From: Corynebacterium maris DSM 45190
Lineage (GTDB): Bacteria > Actinomycetota > Actinomycetes > Mycobacteriales > Mycobacteriaceae
DNA: 64,000 nucleotides
NCBI RefSeq assembly: GCF_000442645.1
Contig: NC_021915.1
Location: 558,001-622,000 of the forward strand
Direction of reading: 5' to 3'
The stretch's first letter is position 1. Each line of letters opens with the position of its first letter. Shown piece by piece: positions 56,284 to 64,000 of the stretch. Below the pieces are notes generated by a model. That model did not search any database. It was not told the origin of the DNA and saw only the letters and a list, made by a program, of their open reading frames with translations. A program made the position numbers and the translations under genes.

Positions 56284-57888
56284 GTGACCGGCGTACTCGA
56301 CTTCCTCGCAGACAACATCCTCTTCACCCTCGTCCTCATCCTCGCGGTGGGCCTGGCGCTGGGCAAGGTCCGCGTCTTCGGGATCTCCCTCGGCGCCGCC
56401 GCCGTGCTGTTCGTGGCCCTCGGCCTGGCGACCGCCAACCCCGAGATCCAGATCCCGCCGCTGCTGTACCAGCTGGGCCTGGCCGTCTTCGTCTACGCCA
56501 TCGGGCTGCAGGCCGGGCCCGCGTTCTTCCGGGAATTTGCCACCCGCGGCTGGAAAGTCACCGTCTACGCGCTGGCGCTGATCGTGGCGCTGGTCGGCCT
56601 GGGCGCCCTGCTCATCCGGTGGCTGGGCCTGGACCCGCTCACGGGCGCGGGCATGTTCGCCGGATCCCTGTCCTCCACGCCCGGCATGGCGGCGATCGTC
56701 TCCATGGTCGACCCGGCGGACGGGCAGGCCCCCGTCGTCGGTTATTCGCTGGCCTATCCGGGCGCGGTGATCGGCACCATCGTCGTCGCCGCGGTCGGCG
56801 CCGCCGTCCTCAAAGTCGACCACCGCGCCGCGGCCGCCTCCGAAGGCATGCTCACCGAACCACTCGTCTGGCGCGGCGTGGAGATCGGCCCCGGCGTCCG
56901 GGGACGCATCGGCGACCTCTGCAACATCGTCGACGAAAAGATCATCGCCACCCGCATCGCCGACGACGAAGACCACCACGAACTCGCCGACCCCACCATG
57001 CCGCTGCGCGAAGGCATGCGGCTGGTGATCAACGGCACGGAGTCAGCCGTCGACGCCGCCATCGAGGCCCTCGGCACCGGTTACGACGCCAAAATCGAAG
57101 ACACCGAACTCGTCTACTCCCGCTTCACCGTCTCCTCCCCGGAGGTCGCCAGCCGCACGGTCGGCGAACTGGACACCGTCAACCACGGCTTCCTCATCGC
57201 CCGGGTACGCACCGGCGACTCCGAATCCGTGCCGAGCCCCAGCACCGTGCTCAACTACTCCGACCGCGTCCGCGTCATCGCCGCGCCGGGGCGGATGCAG
57301 GAGATCCGCACTTTCCTCGGCGACTCGGAACGCAAACTCGGCGACGTCGACCTGCTGCCGTTCGCCCTGGGCCTGGCCATCGGTTTGGCGATCGGCCTGA
57401 TCCCCATCCCGCTGCCCGGCGATACCGTGCTCACACTCGGCTTCGGCGGCGGGCCCATCGTCGCGGGGCTGATCCTGGGGGCGGCGAACCGCACCGGCCC
57501 GGTCACCTGGCAGATGCCGTTCCACGCCAACCGCACGATGCAGACCCTCGGGCTGGCGCTCTTCCTCGCCGGGGTGGGCACGTCCGCCGGGGCGGGTTTC
57601 CGCAGCGCGTTGACCGACCCGTCCTCGCTGTCCTACATCGGCGCCGGGCTGGTGCTGACGCTGGCGGCCGCCCTGATCACCGGCGTCCTCGGCCGGCGCG
57701 TGCTTTCGTTGACCTGGGATGAGTCGATGGGTGTGGCCGCCGGCTTCACCACTAACCCCGCCGTCATCTCCTATCTCAACGGCCAGACAGGCACTGAATT
57801 GCCTGGCCGCGGCTACGCGACGGTGTATCCGACGGCCATGATCGGCAAGATCGTGGCCTCCCAGGTGCTCGTCGTCCTGTTGTTGTGA
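56284..57888 (+). CDS. AspT/YidE-type membrane transport protein (AAEx family)
   Basis: 534 residues. Two homologous membrane domains (about 1-175 and 365-534, with the repeated GLALGKVRVFGISLG and LAIGLAIGLIPIPLPG-type starts) flank two TrkA-C-like cytoplasmic domains (about 195-345: IATRIADDEDHHELADPTMP, RTVGELDTVNHGFLIARVR). This is the layout of aspartate:alanine exchangers and YidE/YbjL duplicates. The substrate here is unknown. GTG 56284 is taken as the start. The stop overlaps an alternative start of the next gene. Confidence 0.85.
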   Translation: MTGVLDFLADNILFTLVLILAVGLALGKVRVFGISLGAAAVLFVALGLATANPEIQIPPLLYQLGLAVFVYAIGLQAGPAFFREFATRGWKVTVYALALIVALVGLGALLIRWLGLDPLTGAGMFAGSLSSTPGMAAIVSMVDPADGQAPVVGYSLAYPGAVIGTIVVAAVGAAVLKVDHRAAAASEGMLTEPLVWRGVEIGPGVRGRIGDLCNIVDEKIIATRIADDEDHHELADPTMPLREGMRLVINGTESAVDAAIEALGTGYDAKIEDTELVYSRFTVSSPEVASRTVGELDTVNHGFLIARVRTGDSESVPSPSTVLNYSDRVRVIAAPGRMQEIRTFLGDSERKLGDVDLLPFALGLAIGLAIGLIPIPLPGDTVLTLGFGGGPIVAGLILGAANRTGPVTWQMPFHANRTMQTLGLALFLAGVGTSAGAGFRSALTDPSSLSYIGAGLVLTLAAALITGVLGRRVLSLTWDESMGVAAGFTTNPAVISYLNGQTGTELPGRGYATVYPTAMIGKIVASQVLVVLLL

Positions 57889-57902
57889 TTAGGGTGTGTC
57901 CC

Positions 57903-58373
57903 ATGAACGCCACTCTCAAAACCCTCGTCGGGGCCATCGCCGCCATCTGGATCGTACTGCTCGCGGGCATGGTCATCCTGGCGCAGGGCAACCCTTCGGA
58001 AAGCCATTTCGCCGACGGCGGTATCGAGGGGACCGTCGCCGAGGTCGAGGACCTGAACCTGACCGCCACCGCCGTCGCCCCGGCCGACGTCTACGGCGAG
58101 GAGTTCGCCTTCGCCGCTTTCATCTGCCCGGGCATGACCGAACAGGACATCTCCGAGTTCTACGGCGTGGACGCCTCCGCCCTGGAACTGGACGGTGCGG
58201 TCCCGCAGGACATGAACTACCTCATGCTGGTGCGCCAAGACGGCACCACCGAGTACGACGCCATCGCCCGCGACTCCATCGACCTGTGCACGGCCCAGAC
58301 CTACCCGGTCCCGGCCAACGCGCTGGTGCCGTTGGCGCAGACCGAGCAGGGCGGTTGGCAGCTGCTGGTTTAG
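57903..58373 (+). CDS. Small membrane-anchored or secreted protein
   Basis: 156 residues starting MNATLKTLVGAIAAIWIVLL; residues 6-32 form a signal anchor. The outer domain contains two Cys (FICPGM and IDLCTAQ) that may pair. It has no known family that I recognise. It sits between the transporter and tsaB in a tightly packed gene run and is probably co-transcribed with the transporter. Confidence 0.7.
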   Translation: MNATLKTLVGAIAAIWIVLLAGMVILAQGNPSESHFADGGIEGTVAEVEDLNLTATAVAPADVYGEEFAFAAFICPGMTEQDISEFYGVDASALELDGAVPQDMNYLMLVRQDGTTEYDAIARDSIDLCTAQTYPVPANALVPLAQTEQGGWQLLV

Positions 58374-58376
58374 AGT
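58371..58376 (+). promoter_or_regulatory. -10 box (TAGAGT) for tsaB, probably leaderless
   Basis: TAGAGT overlaps the stop of the preceding gene and ends 7 nt before the GTG at 58384. Confidence 0.4.
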
Positions 58377-58383
58377 TGAAGGC

Positions 58384-59031
58384 GTGCTAGTTCTCGCCAT
58401 CGACACCGCCACCTCCGACCTCGTCACCGGGCTCGTGGACACCGACGCCGGTCAGTCCCGCGACCTGGTGAGCTCCACGCGCAACCACAACGAGAACCTC
58501 GTGCCCGCCATCCAGCGGCTGCTCGCCGAGGCCGACGTGACCTTCGCCGACCTGGGCGCCGTGGTCGTGGGCCACGGTCCGGGTCCGTTCACCGGCCTGC
58601 GCGTGGGCATGTCCACCGCCTCCGCCATCGCCCACGCCGTCGGGATCCCCGTGCACGGGGTGGGCACCCACGACGCGATCGCCCGGCAGCTTAAGGGCCG
58701 GGCGTTGGTGGCCACCGACGCGCGCCGCAAGGAAATCTACTGGGCCACCTATGACGACGGCGTACGTACCGCCGGCCCCGACGTGGTCAAACCCGCTGAA
58801 CTCGTCCTGCCGCACGGGGTAGAGACGGTCTCCGTCCCGGAGCGGCTGGCGGAGCAGCTCGACGTCGAGGCCGATTACGTTGACCTCACGCCCCGGGCCG
58901 CCGGCCTGGTCGCCTGCGTGGGCCTGGACGCTGAGCCGGCCCCGCTGCAGCCGGCGTACCTGCGCCGCCCGGATGCGGTGCCGCCGAAGCCGACGCCCAA
59001 ATCTCCGGCGATCCCGGAGGTGGAGGTGTGA
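58384..59031 (+). CDS. tsaB: tRNA threonylcarbamoyladenosine biosynthesis protein TsaB
   Basis: 215 residues, GTG start. The N-terminal LVLAIDTATSDLVTGL and GHGPGPFTGLRVGMSTA identify the TsaB branch of the ASKHA fold. It forms the t6A-synthesis complex with TsaD and TsaE. It has no metal-binding HxxxH motif, as expected. The stop overlaps the rimI GTG. Confidence 0.93.
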   Translation: MLVLAIDTATSDLVTGLVDTDAGQSRDLVSSTRNHNENLVPAIQRLLAEADVTFADLGAVVVGHGPGPFTGLRVGMSTASAIAHAVGIPVHGVGTHDAIARQLKGRALVATDARRKEIYWATYDDGVRTAGPDVVKPAELVLPHGVETVSVPERLAEQLDVEADYVDLTPRAAGLVACVGLDAEPAPLQPAYLRRPDAVPPKPTPKSPAIPEVEV

Positions 59032-59489
59032 TTCTGCGACGGCTGACCCGCGCCGACGCCACCCGCTGCGCCGAGCTCGAGGAAAAGCTTTTCGCCGGCG
59101 ACGGCCCCTGGCCCCGCGACGTGTTCCTCGTGGAGTTTTCCGCCCCGCATAACTTTTACGTTGGGGTGGAAGAAAACGGGGAATTGATCGGTTACGGAGG
59201 GATAGCGATCCTCGGGCCGAAGGACGACCCCGAGTTTGAGGTCCACACCATCGGCGTCGACCCCGACCACCAGCGCCGTGGCGTGGCGCGGATGATGATG
59301 GACCAGCTCGTCCACGTCGCCGACGAACACGACGGCCAGATGTTCCTCGAGGTGCGCACCGACAACGACGCGGCCATCGCGATGTACGAGGCCTACGGGT
59401 TCACCATCCTGGCCACGCGCAAAAACTACTACCCGGCGTCCCGCGCGGACGCCTACACCATGATCCGGAAATCCAGGAGTGAGAGATGA
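59028..59489 (+). CDS. rimI: Ribosomal-protein-alanine N-acetyltransferase
   Basis: 153 residues, GNAT fold. The acetyl-CoA loop is visible as VDPDHQRRGVARMMMDQL, followed by FLEVRTDNDAAIAMYEAYGF. RimI acetylates the N-terminus of ribosomal proteins; the tsaB-rimI-tsaD order is conserved in actinobacteria. The GTG overlaps tsaB (GTGTGA) and the stop overlaps the tsaD ATG. Confidence 0.93.
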   Translation: MILRRLTRADATRCAELEEKLFAGDGPWPRDVFLVEFSAPHNFYVGVEENGELIGYGGIAILGPKDDPEFEVHTIGVDPDHQRRGVARMMMDQLVHVADEHDGQMFLEVRTDNDAAIAMYEAYGFTILATRKNYYPASRADAYTMIRKSRSER

Positions 59490-60529
59490 TCATCTGCGGA
59501 ATCGAGTCCTCGTGCGACGAGACCGGCGTGGGCGTGGTGGAACTGGCCGAGGACGGCACGATGACCGTGCTGGCCGATAAGGTCGCCTCCTCTATGTCGC
59601 AGCACGCCCGCTTCGGTGGCGTCGTCCCGGAGATCGCCTCCCGCGCCCATCTGGAGGCGCTGCCGCAGGTCATGACGGCCGCTCTGGAAGAGGCGGGCGT
59701 GGCCAAGCCCGACGCCGTCGCCGCCGCCGTGGGCCCCGGGTTGGCCGGTGCCCTGCTGGTCGGCGCGTCCGCCGCGAAGGGCTACGCCGCGGCCTGGGGC
59801 GTGCCCTTCTACGGCGTCAACCACCTCGGCGGGCACGTCGCCGTGGCCAACCTCGACGGCTCATCCCTGCCGCACTCGGTGGCGCTGCTGGTCTCCGGCG
59901 GGCACACCCAGCTGCTGGAGGTCGAGGCCGTGGGCAAGCCCATGCGCGAGCTGGGCTCCACGCTTGACGACGCCGCCGGCGAGGCCTACGACAAAGTCGC
60001 CCGCCTGCTCGGGTTGGGATATCCGGGCGGGCCGGTGATCGACAAGCTCGCCCAGCGCGGGGAGGCATCGATCAAGTTCCCCCGCGCCCTGATGCGTGCG
60101 GAGGACGCCCGCGGCGAGCACCGCCACAACTTTTCCTTCTCCGGGCTCAAGACCGCCGTCGCCCGCTACGTCGAAGCGGCGGAACGCAACGGCGAGGTCA
60201 TCTCCGTCGAAGACGTGTGCGCCTCCTTCCAAGAGGCCGTCGCCGACGTGCTGACGGCCAAGGCCATCCGCGCCTGCCAGGACGTCGGAGCACACACGCT
60301 GCTGCTGGGCGGGGGAGTGGCCGCCAACTCACGGCTACGTGGACTGGCCCAGGAGCGGTGCGATGACGCCGGCATCGAACTGCGCGTCCCACGTTTCAAT
60401 CTGTGCACCGACAACGGCGTGATGATCGCGGCGCTGGCGGCCCAGCTGGTCCACGAAGGCGCCCACGCCTCCTCCCTGACCGCCGGCACCGACCCCTCCC
60501 TGGAGGTGGAGATCCCGCTGGTGAGCTAA
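59486..60529 (+). CDS. tsaD: tRNA N6-adenosine threonylcarbamoyltransferase TsaD
   Basis: 347 residues: ICGIESSCDETGVGVV, the metal-binding His of VNHLGGHVAVA, LVSGGHTQLLEV and the nucleotide-binding LGGGVAANSRLRGL. TsaD transfers the threonylcarbamoyl group to A37 of ANN-decoding tRNAs. It is the last gene of the coupled set; the 163-bp gap after it holds no gene that I can see. Confidence 0.96.
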   Translation: MIICGIESSCDETGVGVVELAEDGTMTVLADKVASSMSQHARFGGVVPEIASRAHLEALPQVMTAALEEAGVAKPDAVAAAVGPGLAGALLVGASAAKGYAAAWGVPFYGVNHLGGHVAVANLDGSSLPHSVALLVSGGHTQLLEVEAVGKPMRELGSTLDDAAGEAYDKVARLLGLGYPGGPVIDKLAQRGEASIKFPRALMRAEDARGEHRHNFSFSGLKTAVARYVEAAERNGEVISVEDVCASFQEAVADVLTAKAIRACQDVGAHTLLLGGGVAANSRLRGLAQERCDDAGIELRVPRFNLCTDNGVMIAALAAQLVHEGAHASSLTAGTDPSLEVEIPLVS

Positions 60530-60692
60530 TCGCTTGCTGACTTTCAGCGCTTCCTGTTTGGACGATCAAGCAATTACTTCTATAACGGTTGCCTGATAAC
60601 TTCCCGGCTATCTGTGTATGAGCGCTAAGGGGGTGCCTCGCGTAATCTGAGGTGAGCTTCCACGTAGCTTTGATTGAGTAACGGAGACACTT

Positions 60693-61121
60693 GTGATTAA
60701 CGGATTTTTTGTCGGCCCTGACATGTCCCACCGGAGGGTTTCTTTCGGGAAGGATAACGTCGCCCAGTTTTTGCACGGCACCAGTCCGGAGTCGGTCGAG
60801 GTGATCTTCACGGAAGGCGGCACGAGACTTTCCGCGCTTTTTAGTCCTGAGGCCCGGGCCCACGAGATGGATCCGAACCCGGTGGTGTCATTAGGGGTGA
60901 ACCGGGCGCGGACGGGAAATTCGGCCTTTTTCACTGACCCGACGACCGGGGTCTGTGGGCCGGCGGTCATCGTGGCGCGGGATGGCGGGGATCTCACGGA
61001 TGAGGAGGTGGAGGAGGTCAAGGACGGCGTGCGGGCCGCCGAAAACTACTGCGAGGACTATCCGGACGAGTACGTGCTGTGGCGCAATGCGGTGCGCAAC
61101 TTGGGGCGCATGGACGTCTAA
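60693..61121 (+). CDS. Unrecognised 142-residue protein upstream of groES
   Basis: GTG start after GGAGACACTT. The N-terminal part is beta-rich (GFFVGPDMSHRRVSFGKDNV, VIFTEGGTRLSALFS). The C-terminal helix is EEVEEVKDGVRAAENYCED. There is no signal peptide or membrane segment. Its base composition is slightly lower in GC than its neighbours. It ends 22 bp before the groES promoter. I do not recognise the family. Confidence 0.65.
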   Translation: MINGFFVGPDMSHRRVSFGKDNVAQFLHGTSPESVEVIFTEGGTRLSALFSPEARAHEMDPNPVVSLGVNRARTGNSAFFTDPTTGVCGPAVIVARDGGDLTDEEVEEVKDGVRAAENYCEDYPDEYVLWRNAVRNLGRMDV

Positions 61122-61143
61122 AACCGGCTGGCAGGCGTTGGGG

Positions 61144-61177
61144 TTGAGTGCTGGCACTTGCGGGGGTAGAGTGCCAG
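61144..61177 (+). promoter_or_regulatory. groESL promoter with CIRCE operator (HrcA site)
   Basis: TTGAGT (61144-61149) and TAGAGT (61167-61172) are 17 bp apart. The CIRCE element CTGGCACTT-N9-GAGTGCCAG (61151-61177) differs from perfect symmetry by one base and lies between and over the boxes, so HrcA binding would block RNA polymerase. An extra half-site (GAGTGC at 61146-61151) precedes it. Confidence 0.8.
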
Positions 61178-61274
61178 TCAGGTTGTCTTACCCACAGTTG
61201 TTCACCCGCGACGACGGCTGTGCTGGCAGCGCAACCGGCACATACAACTCATTCAACTGCACGGAGGAAATATC

Positions 61275-61574
61275 GTGGCTAACGTCAACATTCGCCCGCT
61301 CGAGGACAAGGTCCTGGTTCAGATCGTCGAAGCAGAGACCACCACTGCTTCCGGACTGGTCATTCCGGACTCCGCCCAGGAGAAGCCGCAGGAGGCCACC
61401 GTCGTGGCCGTGGGCCCGGGCAAGCTTGACGACGCCGGCAACCGCATCCCGGTCGACGTCAAGGAAGGCGACGTCGTCGTGTTCTCCAAGTACGGCGGCA
61501 CCGAGCTGAAGTACGACGGCGAGGAGTTCCTGCTCCTGTCCGCCCGCGACCTGCTCGCAGTCGTCGAAAAGTAA
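61275..61574 (+). CDS. groES: Co-chaperonin GroES
   Basis: 99 residues: VNIRPLEDKVLVQIVEAETT, the mobile loop SGLVIPDSAQEKPQ and the end LLSARDLLAVVEK. It caps the GroEL ring. The ATG-type start is GTG at 61275, preceded by ACGGAGGAAATATC. It is controlled by the CIRCE site upstream and co-transcribed with groEL 14 bp downstream. Confidence 0.97.
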   Translation: MANVNIRPLEDKVLVQIVEAETTTASGLVIPDSAQEKPQEATVVAVGPGKLDDAGNRIPVDVKEGDVVVFSKYGGTELKYDGEEFLLLSARDLLAVVEK

Positions 61575-61588
61575 GGTAGGCGCCCCTT

Positions 61589-63208
61589 ATGGCAAAGCTC
61601 ATTGCATTTGATCAGGAGGCCCGCGAAGGCCTCCAGCGGGGCGTGGACACGCTCGCCGACACCGTCAAGGTCACCCTCGGACCCAAGGGCCGCAACGTGG
61701 TCCTGGACAAGGCTTTCGGCGGCCCCACCGTCACCAACGACGGTGTGACCATCGCCCGTGAAATCGACGTCGAGGACCCCTTCGAGAACCTCGGCGCCCA
61801 GCTGGTGAAGTCCGTCGCCGTCAAGACCAACGACATCGCCGGCGACGGCACCACCACCGCCACGCTGCTGGCCCAGGCACTCGTCCACGAGGGCCTGCGC
61901 AACGTCGCGGCCGGCGCCAACCCGGTCGAACTCAACCGCGGCATCCAGGCCGCGGCAGAGAAGACCGTCGAGGAGCTGAAGGCCCGCGCCACTCCGGTGT
62001 CCTCCTCCGAGGACATCGCGAGCATCGCGACCGTCTCTTCCCGCGACGCCGAGGTCGGCCGCGTCATCGCCGACGCCATGGAAAAGGTCGGCAAGGACGG
62101 CGTGCTCTCCGTCGAAGAGTCCCAGACGATCGACTCCTCCGTCGACGTCACCGAGGGCGTCTCCTTCGACAAGGGCTACCTCTCGCCGTACTTCGTCACC
62201 GACCAGGATTCCCAGCAGGCCGTCTTGGACGGCCCGGTGATCTTGCTCGTGCGCAACAAGATCTCCTCCCTGCCGGACTTCCTGCCCGCGCTGGAGAAGA
62301 TCGTCGGCACCGGTAACCCGCTGCTGATCATCGCCGAAGACATCGAGGGCGAGCCGCTGCAGACCCTCGTGGTCAACAACATCCGCCAGACCATCAAGGC
62401 CGTCGCCGTGAAGTCCCCGTACTTCGGGGAACGTCGCAAGGCGTTCATGGATGACCTGGCCGTGGTCACCGGCGCGACCGTCGTGGACCCCGAGGTCGGC
62501 GTCAACCTCAGCGAGGTCGACGTCGAGGTGCTCGGCTCCGCCCGTCGCGTCACCGTGACCAAGGACGACACCGTCATCGTCGACGGCGCAGGCACCGCGG
62601 AGGACCTCGAGTCCCGCCGCGAGAGCATCCGACGCGAGATCGAGACCACCGACTCCACCTGGGACAAGGAAAAGGCCGAGGAGCGACTGGCCAAGCTGTC
62701 CGGCGGCGTGGCCGTGATCAAGGTCGGCGCAGCCACCGAGACCGAGGTCAACGAGCGTAAGCTCCGCGTCGAAGACGCCATCAACGCGGCTCGCGCAGCC
62801 GTGCAGGAGGGCGTCATCGCTGGCGGCGGTTCGGTGCTGGTGCAGATCGCCAAGCGGCTGGAGACCTACGCCGAGGAGTTCTCCGGCGAGGCCCGCACCG
62901 GCGTGCTGACGCTGGCCCGCGCACTGACCAAGCCGGCCTACTGGATCGCCGAAAACGCCGGACTCGACGGCTCCGTCGTGGTCAACCGCGTCGGTGAGAT
63001 GGCCAATGACGAGGGCTACAACGCCGCTACCGGCGAATACGGCAACCTCATCGAGCAGGGCGTCCTGGACCCGGTCAAGGTCACCCACACCGCTGTGGTC
63101 AACGCAGCGTCGATCGCCCGCATGGTTCTGACCACGGAAGCATCGGTCGTCGACAAGCCGCAGGAGGAGGGCGCCGGCCACGGCGTCCACGGACACCACC
63201 ACCACTAA
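61589..63208 (+). CDS. groEL: Chaperonin GroEL1 with His-rich tail
   Basis: 539 residues. It has the ATP-binding DGVTIAREIDVED and the conserved GDGTTTATLLAQAL, with the apical and intermediate domains complete. The C-terminus is GAGHGVHGHHHH rather than the GGM repeat. This is the actinobacterial GroEL1 type encoded with groES; a second, housekeeping groEL is usually elsewhere. The His tail can bind metal ions. The gene is intact in this sequence. Confidence 0.97.
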   Translation: MAKLIAFDQEAREGLQRGVDTLADTVKVTLGPKGRNVVLDKAFGGPTVTNDGVTIAREIDVEDPFENLGAQLVKSVAVKTNDIAGDGTTTATLLAQALVHEGLRNVAAGANPVELNRGIQAAAEKTVEELKARATPVSSSEDIASIATVSSRDAEVGRVIADAMEKVGKDGVLSVEESQTIDSSVDVTEGVSFDKGYLSPYFVTDQDSQQAVLDGPVILLVRNKISSLPDFLPALEKIVGTGNPLLIIAEDIEGEPLQTLVVNNIRQTIKAVAVKSPYFGERRKAFMDDLAVVTGATVVDPEVGVNLSEVDVEVLGSARRVTVTKDDTVIVDGAGTAEDLESRRESIRREIETTDSTWDKEKAEERLAKLSGGVAVIKVGAATETEVNERKLRVEDAINAARAAVQEGVIAGGGSVLVQIAKRLETYAEEFSGEARTGVLTLARALTKPAYWIAENAGLDGSVVVNRVGEMANDEGYNAATGEYGNLIEQGVLDPVKVTHTAVVNAASIARMVLTTEASVVDKPQEEGAGHGVHGHHHH

Positions 63209-63217
63209 CAGCGGTTT

Positions 63218-63260
63218 AAAAACACCCTGGGCGTTCCTCGTGGAATCCCAGGGTGTTTTT
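63218..63260. terminator. Bidirectional terminator between groEL and whcB
   Basis: A 14-bp perfect inverted repeat (AAAAACACCCTGGG with CCCAGGGTGTTTTT, 15-nt loop). T-runs end the hairpin on both strands, which suits the convergent groEL and whcB genes. Confidence 0.85.
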
Positions 63261-63277
63261 CGTTGTGGTGGCCTCGG

Positions 63278-63577
63278 TTAGACCGCGACGCGGGTGCGCT
63301 TGGTGCGGCTGCGCAGCAGATTAGAGCGCTCGGACTCGGACAACCCGCCCCAGATGCCGTAGGGCTCGGCGACCTTCAGGGCGTGCTCGCGGCACATGGT
63401 GAGCACCGGACAGTCGTTGCAGATGGTCTTGGCGCGGTTTTCGCGCTGGGCGCGTGCGCGGCCCCGCTCTCCGTCGGGGTGGTAAAAGACGTCGGAATCT
63501 TTGCCCCGGCAAGAGCCGTGCAGCTGCCAGTCCCAGAAGTCAGCGTTTGGTCCGGGAAGCAGGTGCGGTTGAGCCAT
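63278..63577 (-). CDS. whcB: WhiB family iron-sulfur transcriptional regulator (WhcB / WhiB3-type)
   Basis: 99 residues. The four cluster cysteines are Cys23, Cys53, Cys56 and Cys62 (C-x29-C-x2-C-x5-C), followed by the GIWGG turn and a basic C-terminal DNA-binding tail (RSNLLRSRTKRTRV). WhiB proteins bind a 4Fe-4S cluster and the primary sigma factor. The position between groEL and sigD matches whcB of C. glutamicum and whiB3 of M. tuberculosis. The start at 63577 is supported by AAGGAGAATAACC; an in-frame upstream extension to 63655 is not needed. Confidence 0.92.
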   Translation of the reverse strand: MAQPHLLPGPNADFWDWQLHGSCRGKDSDVFYHPDGERGRARAQRENRAKTICNDCPVLTMCREHALKVAEPYGIWGGLSESERSNLLRSRTKRTRVAV

Positions 63578-63901
63578 GGTTATTCTCCTTAGTGCCACTA
63601 CAGATTTCTGGAATCGAGCGGTCGGGGCTGGTCGGACACGCGGTGATGCGGCCATTTGCCGGCGAGCGCCACGTCAGGGAGTGTGGTAGATCATGGTTAA
63701 CAAAATGTGACCAAATAGTTGCCTTATCGTTCATTCCTTGTGACTCGCCTTCCTGGGCTGGCCTTGAGCTGGGGTTTTGCTGAAGGTTAAAGGTCGGTGA
63801 ACTTTAGGAAATGCCTGTCAGGTGAGGGGGCGGGCGCCTCGCGGTAGTATGGATCGACCCATAAAGAAGCATGAAGAAGAACTGGCGGCTCTGGAGGCCT
63901 C
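63578..63901. other. Divergent promoter region of whcB and sigD
   Basis: 324 bp without a gene of normal size. It is locally AT-rich around 63690-63745 (for example GGTTAACAAAATGTGACC). TAGTAT at 63845-63850 is a possible -10 for sigD. An 18-codon ORF (63849-63905) ends in a GTGA overlap with the sigD start. Confidence 0.4.
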
Positions 63902-64000
63902 GTGAGCGACACTGACACCGACCGGGAACTGGCGGAGCTTGTTCCGCTGGCGAAGGATGGGGATCGTCGGGCCCTGCAGCGGATCATCCAGGTGGTCCAT
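63902..64000 (+). CDS. sigD: ECF sigma factor SigD (3' part beyond window)
   Basis: Only the first 33 codons are visible: GTG start, then SDTDTDRELAELVPLAKDGD and RRALQRIIQVVH, the beginning of an ECF sigma region 2. The ribosome-binding site is TGGAGG. Next to whcB and groEL1 this is sigD in corynebacteria and mycobacteria, where it controls cell-envelope genes. Confidence 0.75.
   Translation, partial: MSDTDTDRELAELVPLAKDGDRRALQRIIQVVH

Overview
The window is high-GC actinobacterial DNA, almost certainly from a Corynebacterium. It carries the corynebacterial order of the S8-S5-L15 / secY-adk-map / infA-rpsM-rpoA-rplQ / truA / type VII secretion / rplM-rpsI / glmM / glmS / alr-tsaE-tsaB-rimI-tsaD / groES-groEL1 / whcB / sigD block. 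Evidence is direct translation of conserved families. Several genes have a -10 box 6-8 nt before the start codon, which suggests leaderless mRNAs.

Layout. 1-2636: ribosomal protein genes (rpsH partial to rplO), closed by a strong terminator. 2836-6859: secY, adk, a frameshifted small gene, map and an L,D-transpeptidase. 7055-10645: infA, rpsM, rpsK, rpsD, rpoA, rplQ. 10734-14569: a DUF998-like membrane protein, truA and a large membrane protein. 14648-36807: an ESX-4-like type VII secretion (T7SS) locus: eccB, mycP, eccD, eccC, a T7SS-associated protein and two WXG100 genes. Two blocks interrupt it. The first, 15974-19415, holds a FAD oxidoreductase, a CMAS-family methyltransferase and a small membrane protein; it resembles the mycobacterial tmsA/tmsB (bfaA/bfaB) pair that makes 10-methyl branched (tuberculostearic) fatty acids. 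The second is a 9.35-kb integrative element at about 22,300-31,648, inserted inside eccC.

The element is the most interesting part of the window. It starts with a large serine recombinase and carries a primase-polymerase/AAA replication protein, an iteron-like repeat region, several tiny overlapping genes and a second operon of unrecognised proteins. I see no capsid, terminase or conjugation genes. It is flanked by the 9-bp direct repeat CCGCTCATG, which lies in the same reading frame on both sides. Precise excision would therefore restore an uninterrupted eccC of about 1,211 codons, so the insertion may act as a reversible switch on type VII secretion.

37126-46744: rplM-rpsI, a GH3 glycosidase, glmM, a three-gene operon encoding a poly-serine/proline-glutamate protein, a probable pseudo-hydrolase and glmS. 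46772-54537: an accessory catabolic region with a ferredoxin reductase, a 3Fe-4S ferredoxin, a LysR regulator, a cytochrome P450, a CDF-like transporter, an AraC regulator and a phenol-hydroxylase-type flavoprotein. 54707-64000: alr, the t6A-modification genes (tsaE, tsaB, tsaD) with rimI, a HrcA/CIRCE-controlled groES-groEL1 operon, whcB and the start of sigD.
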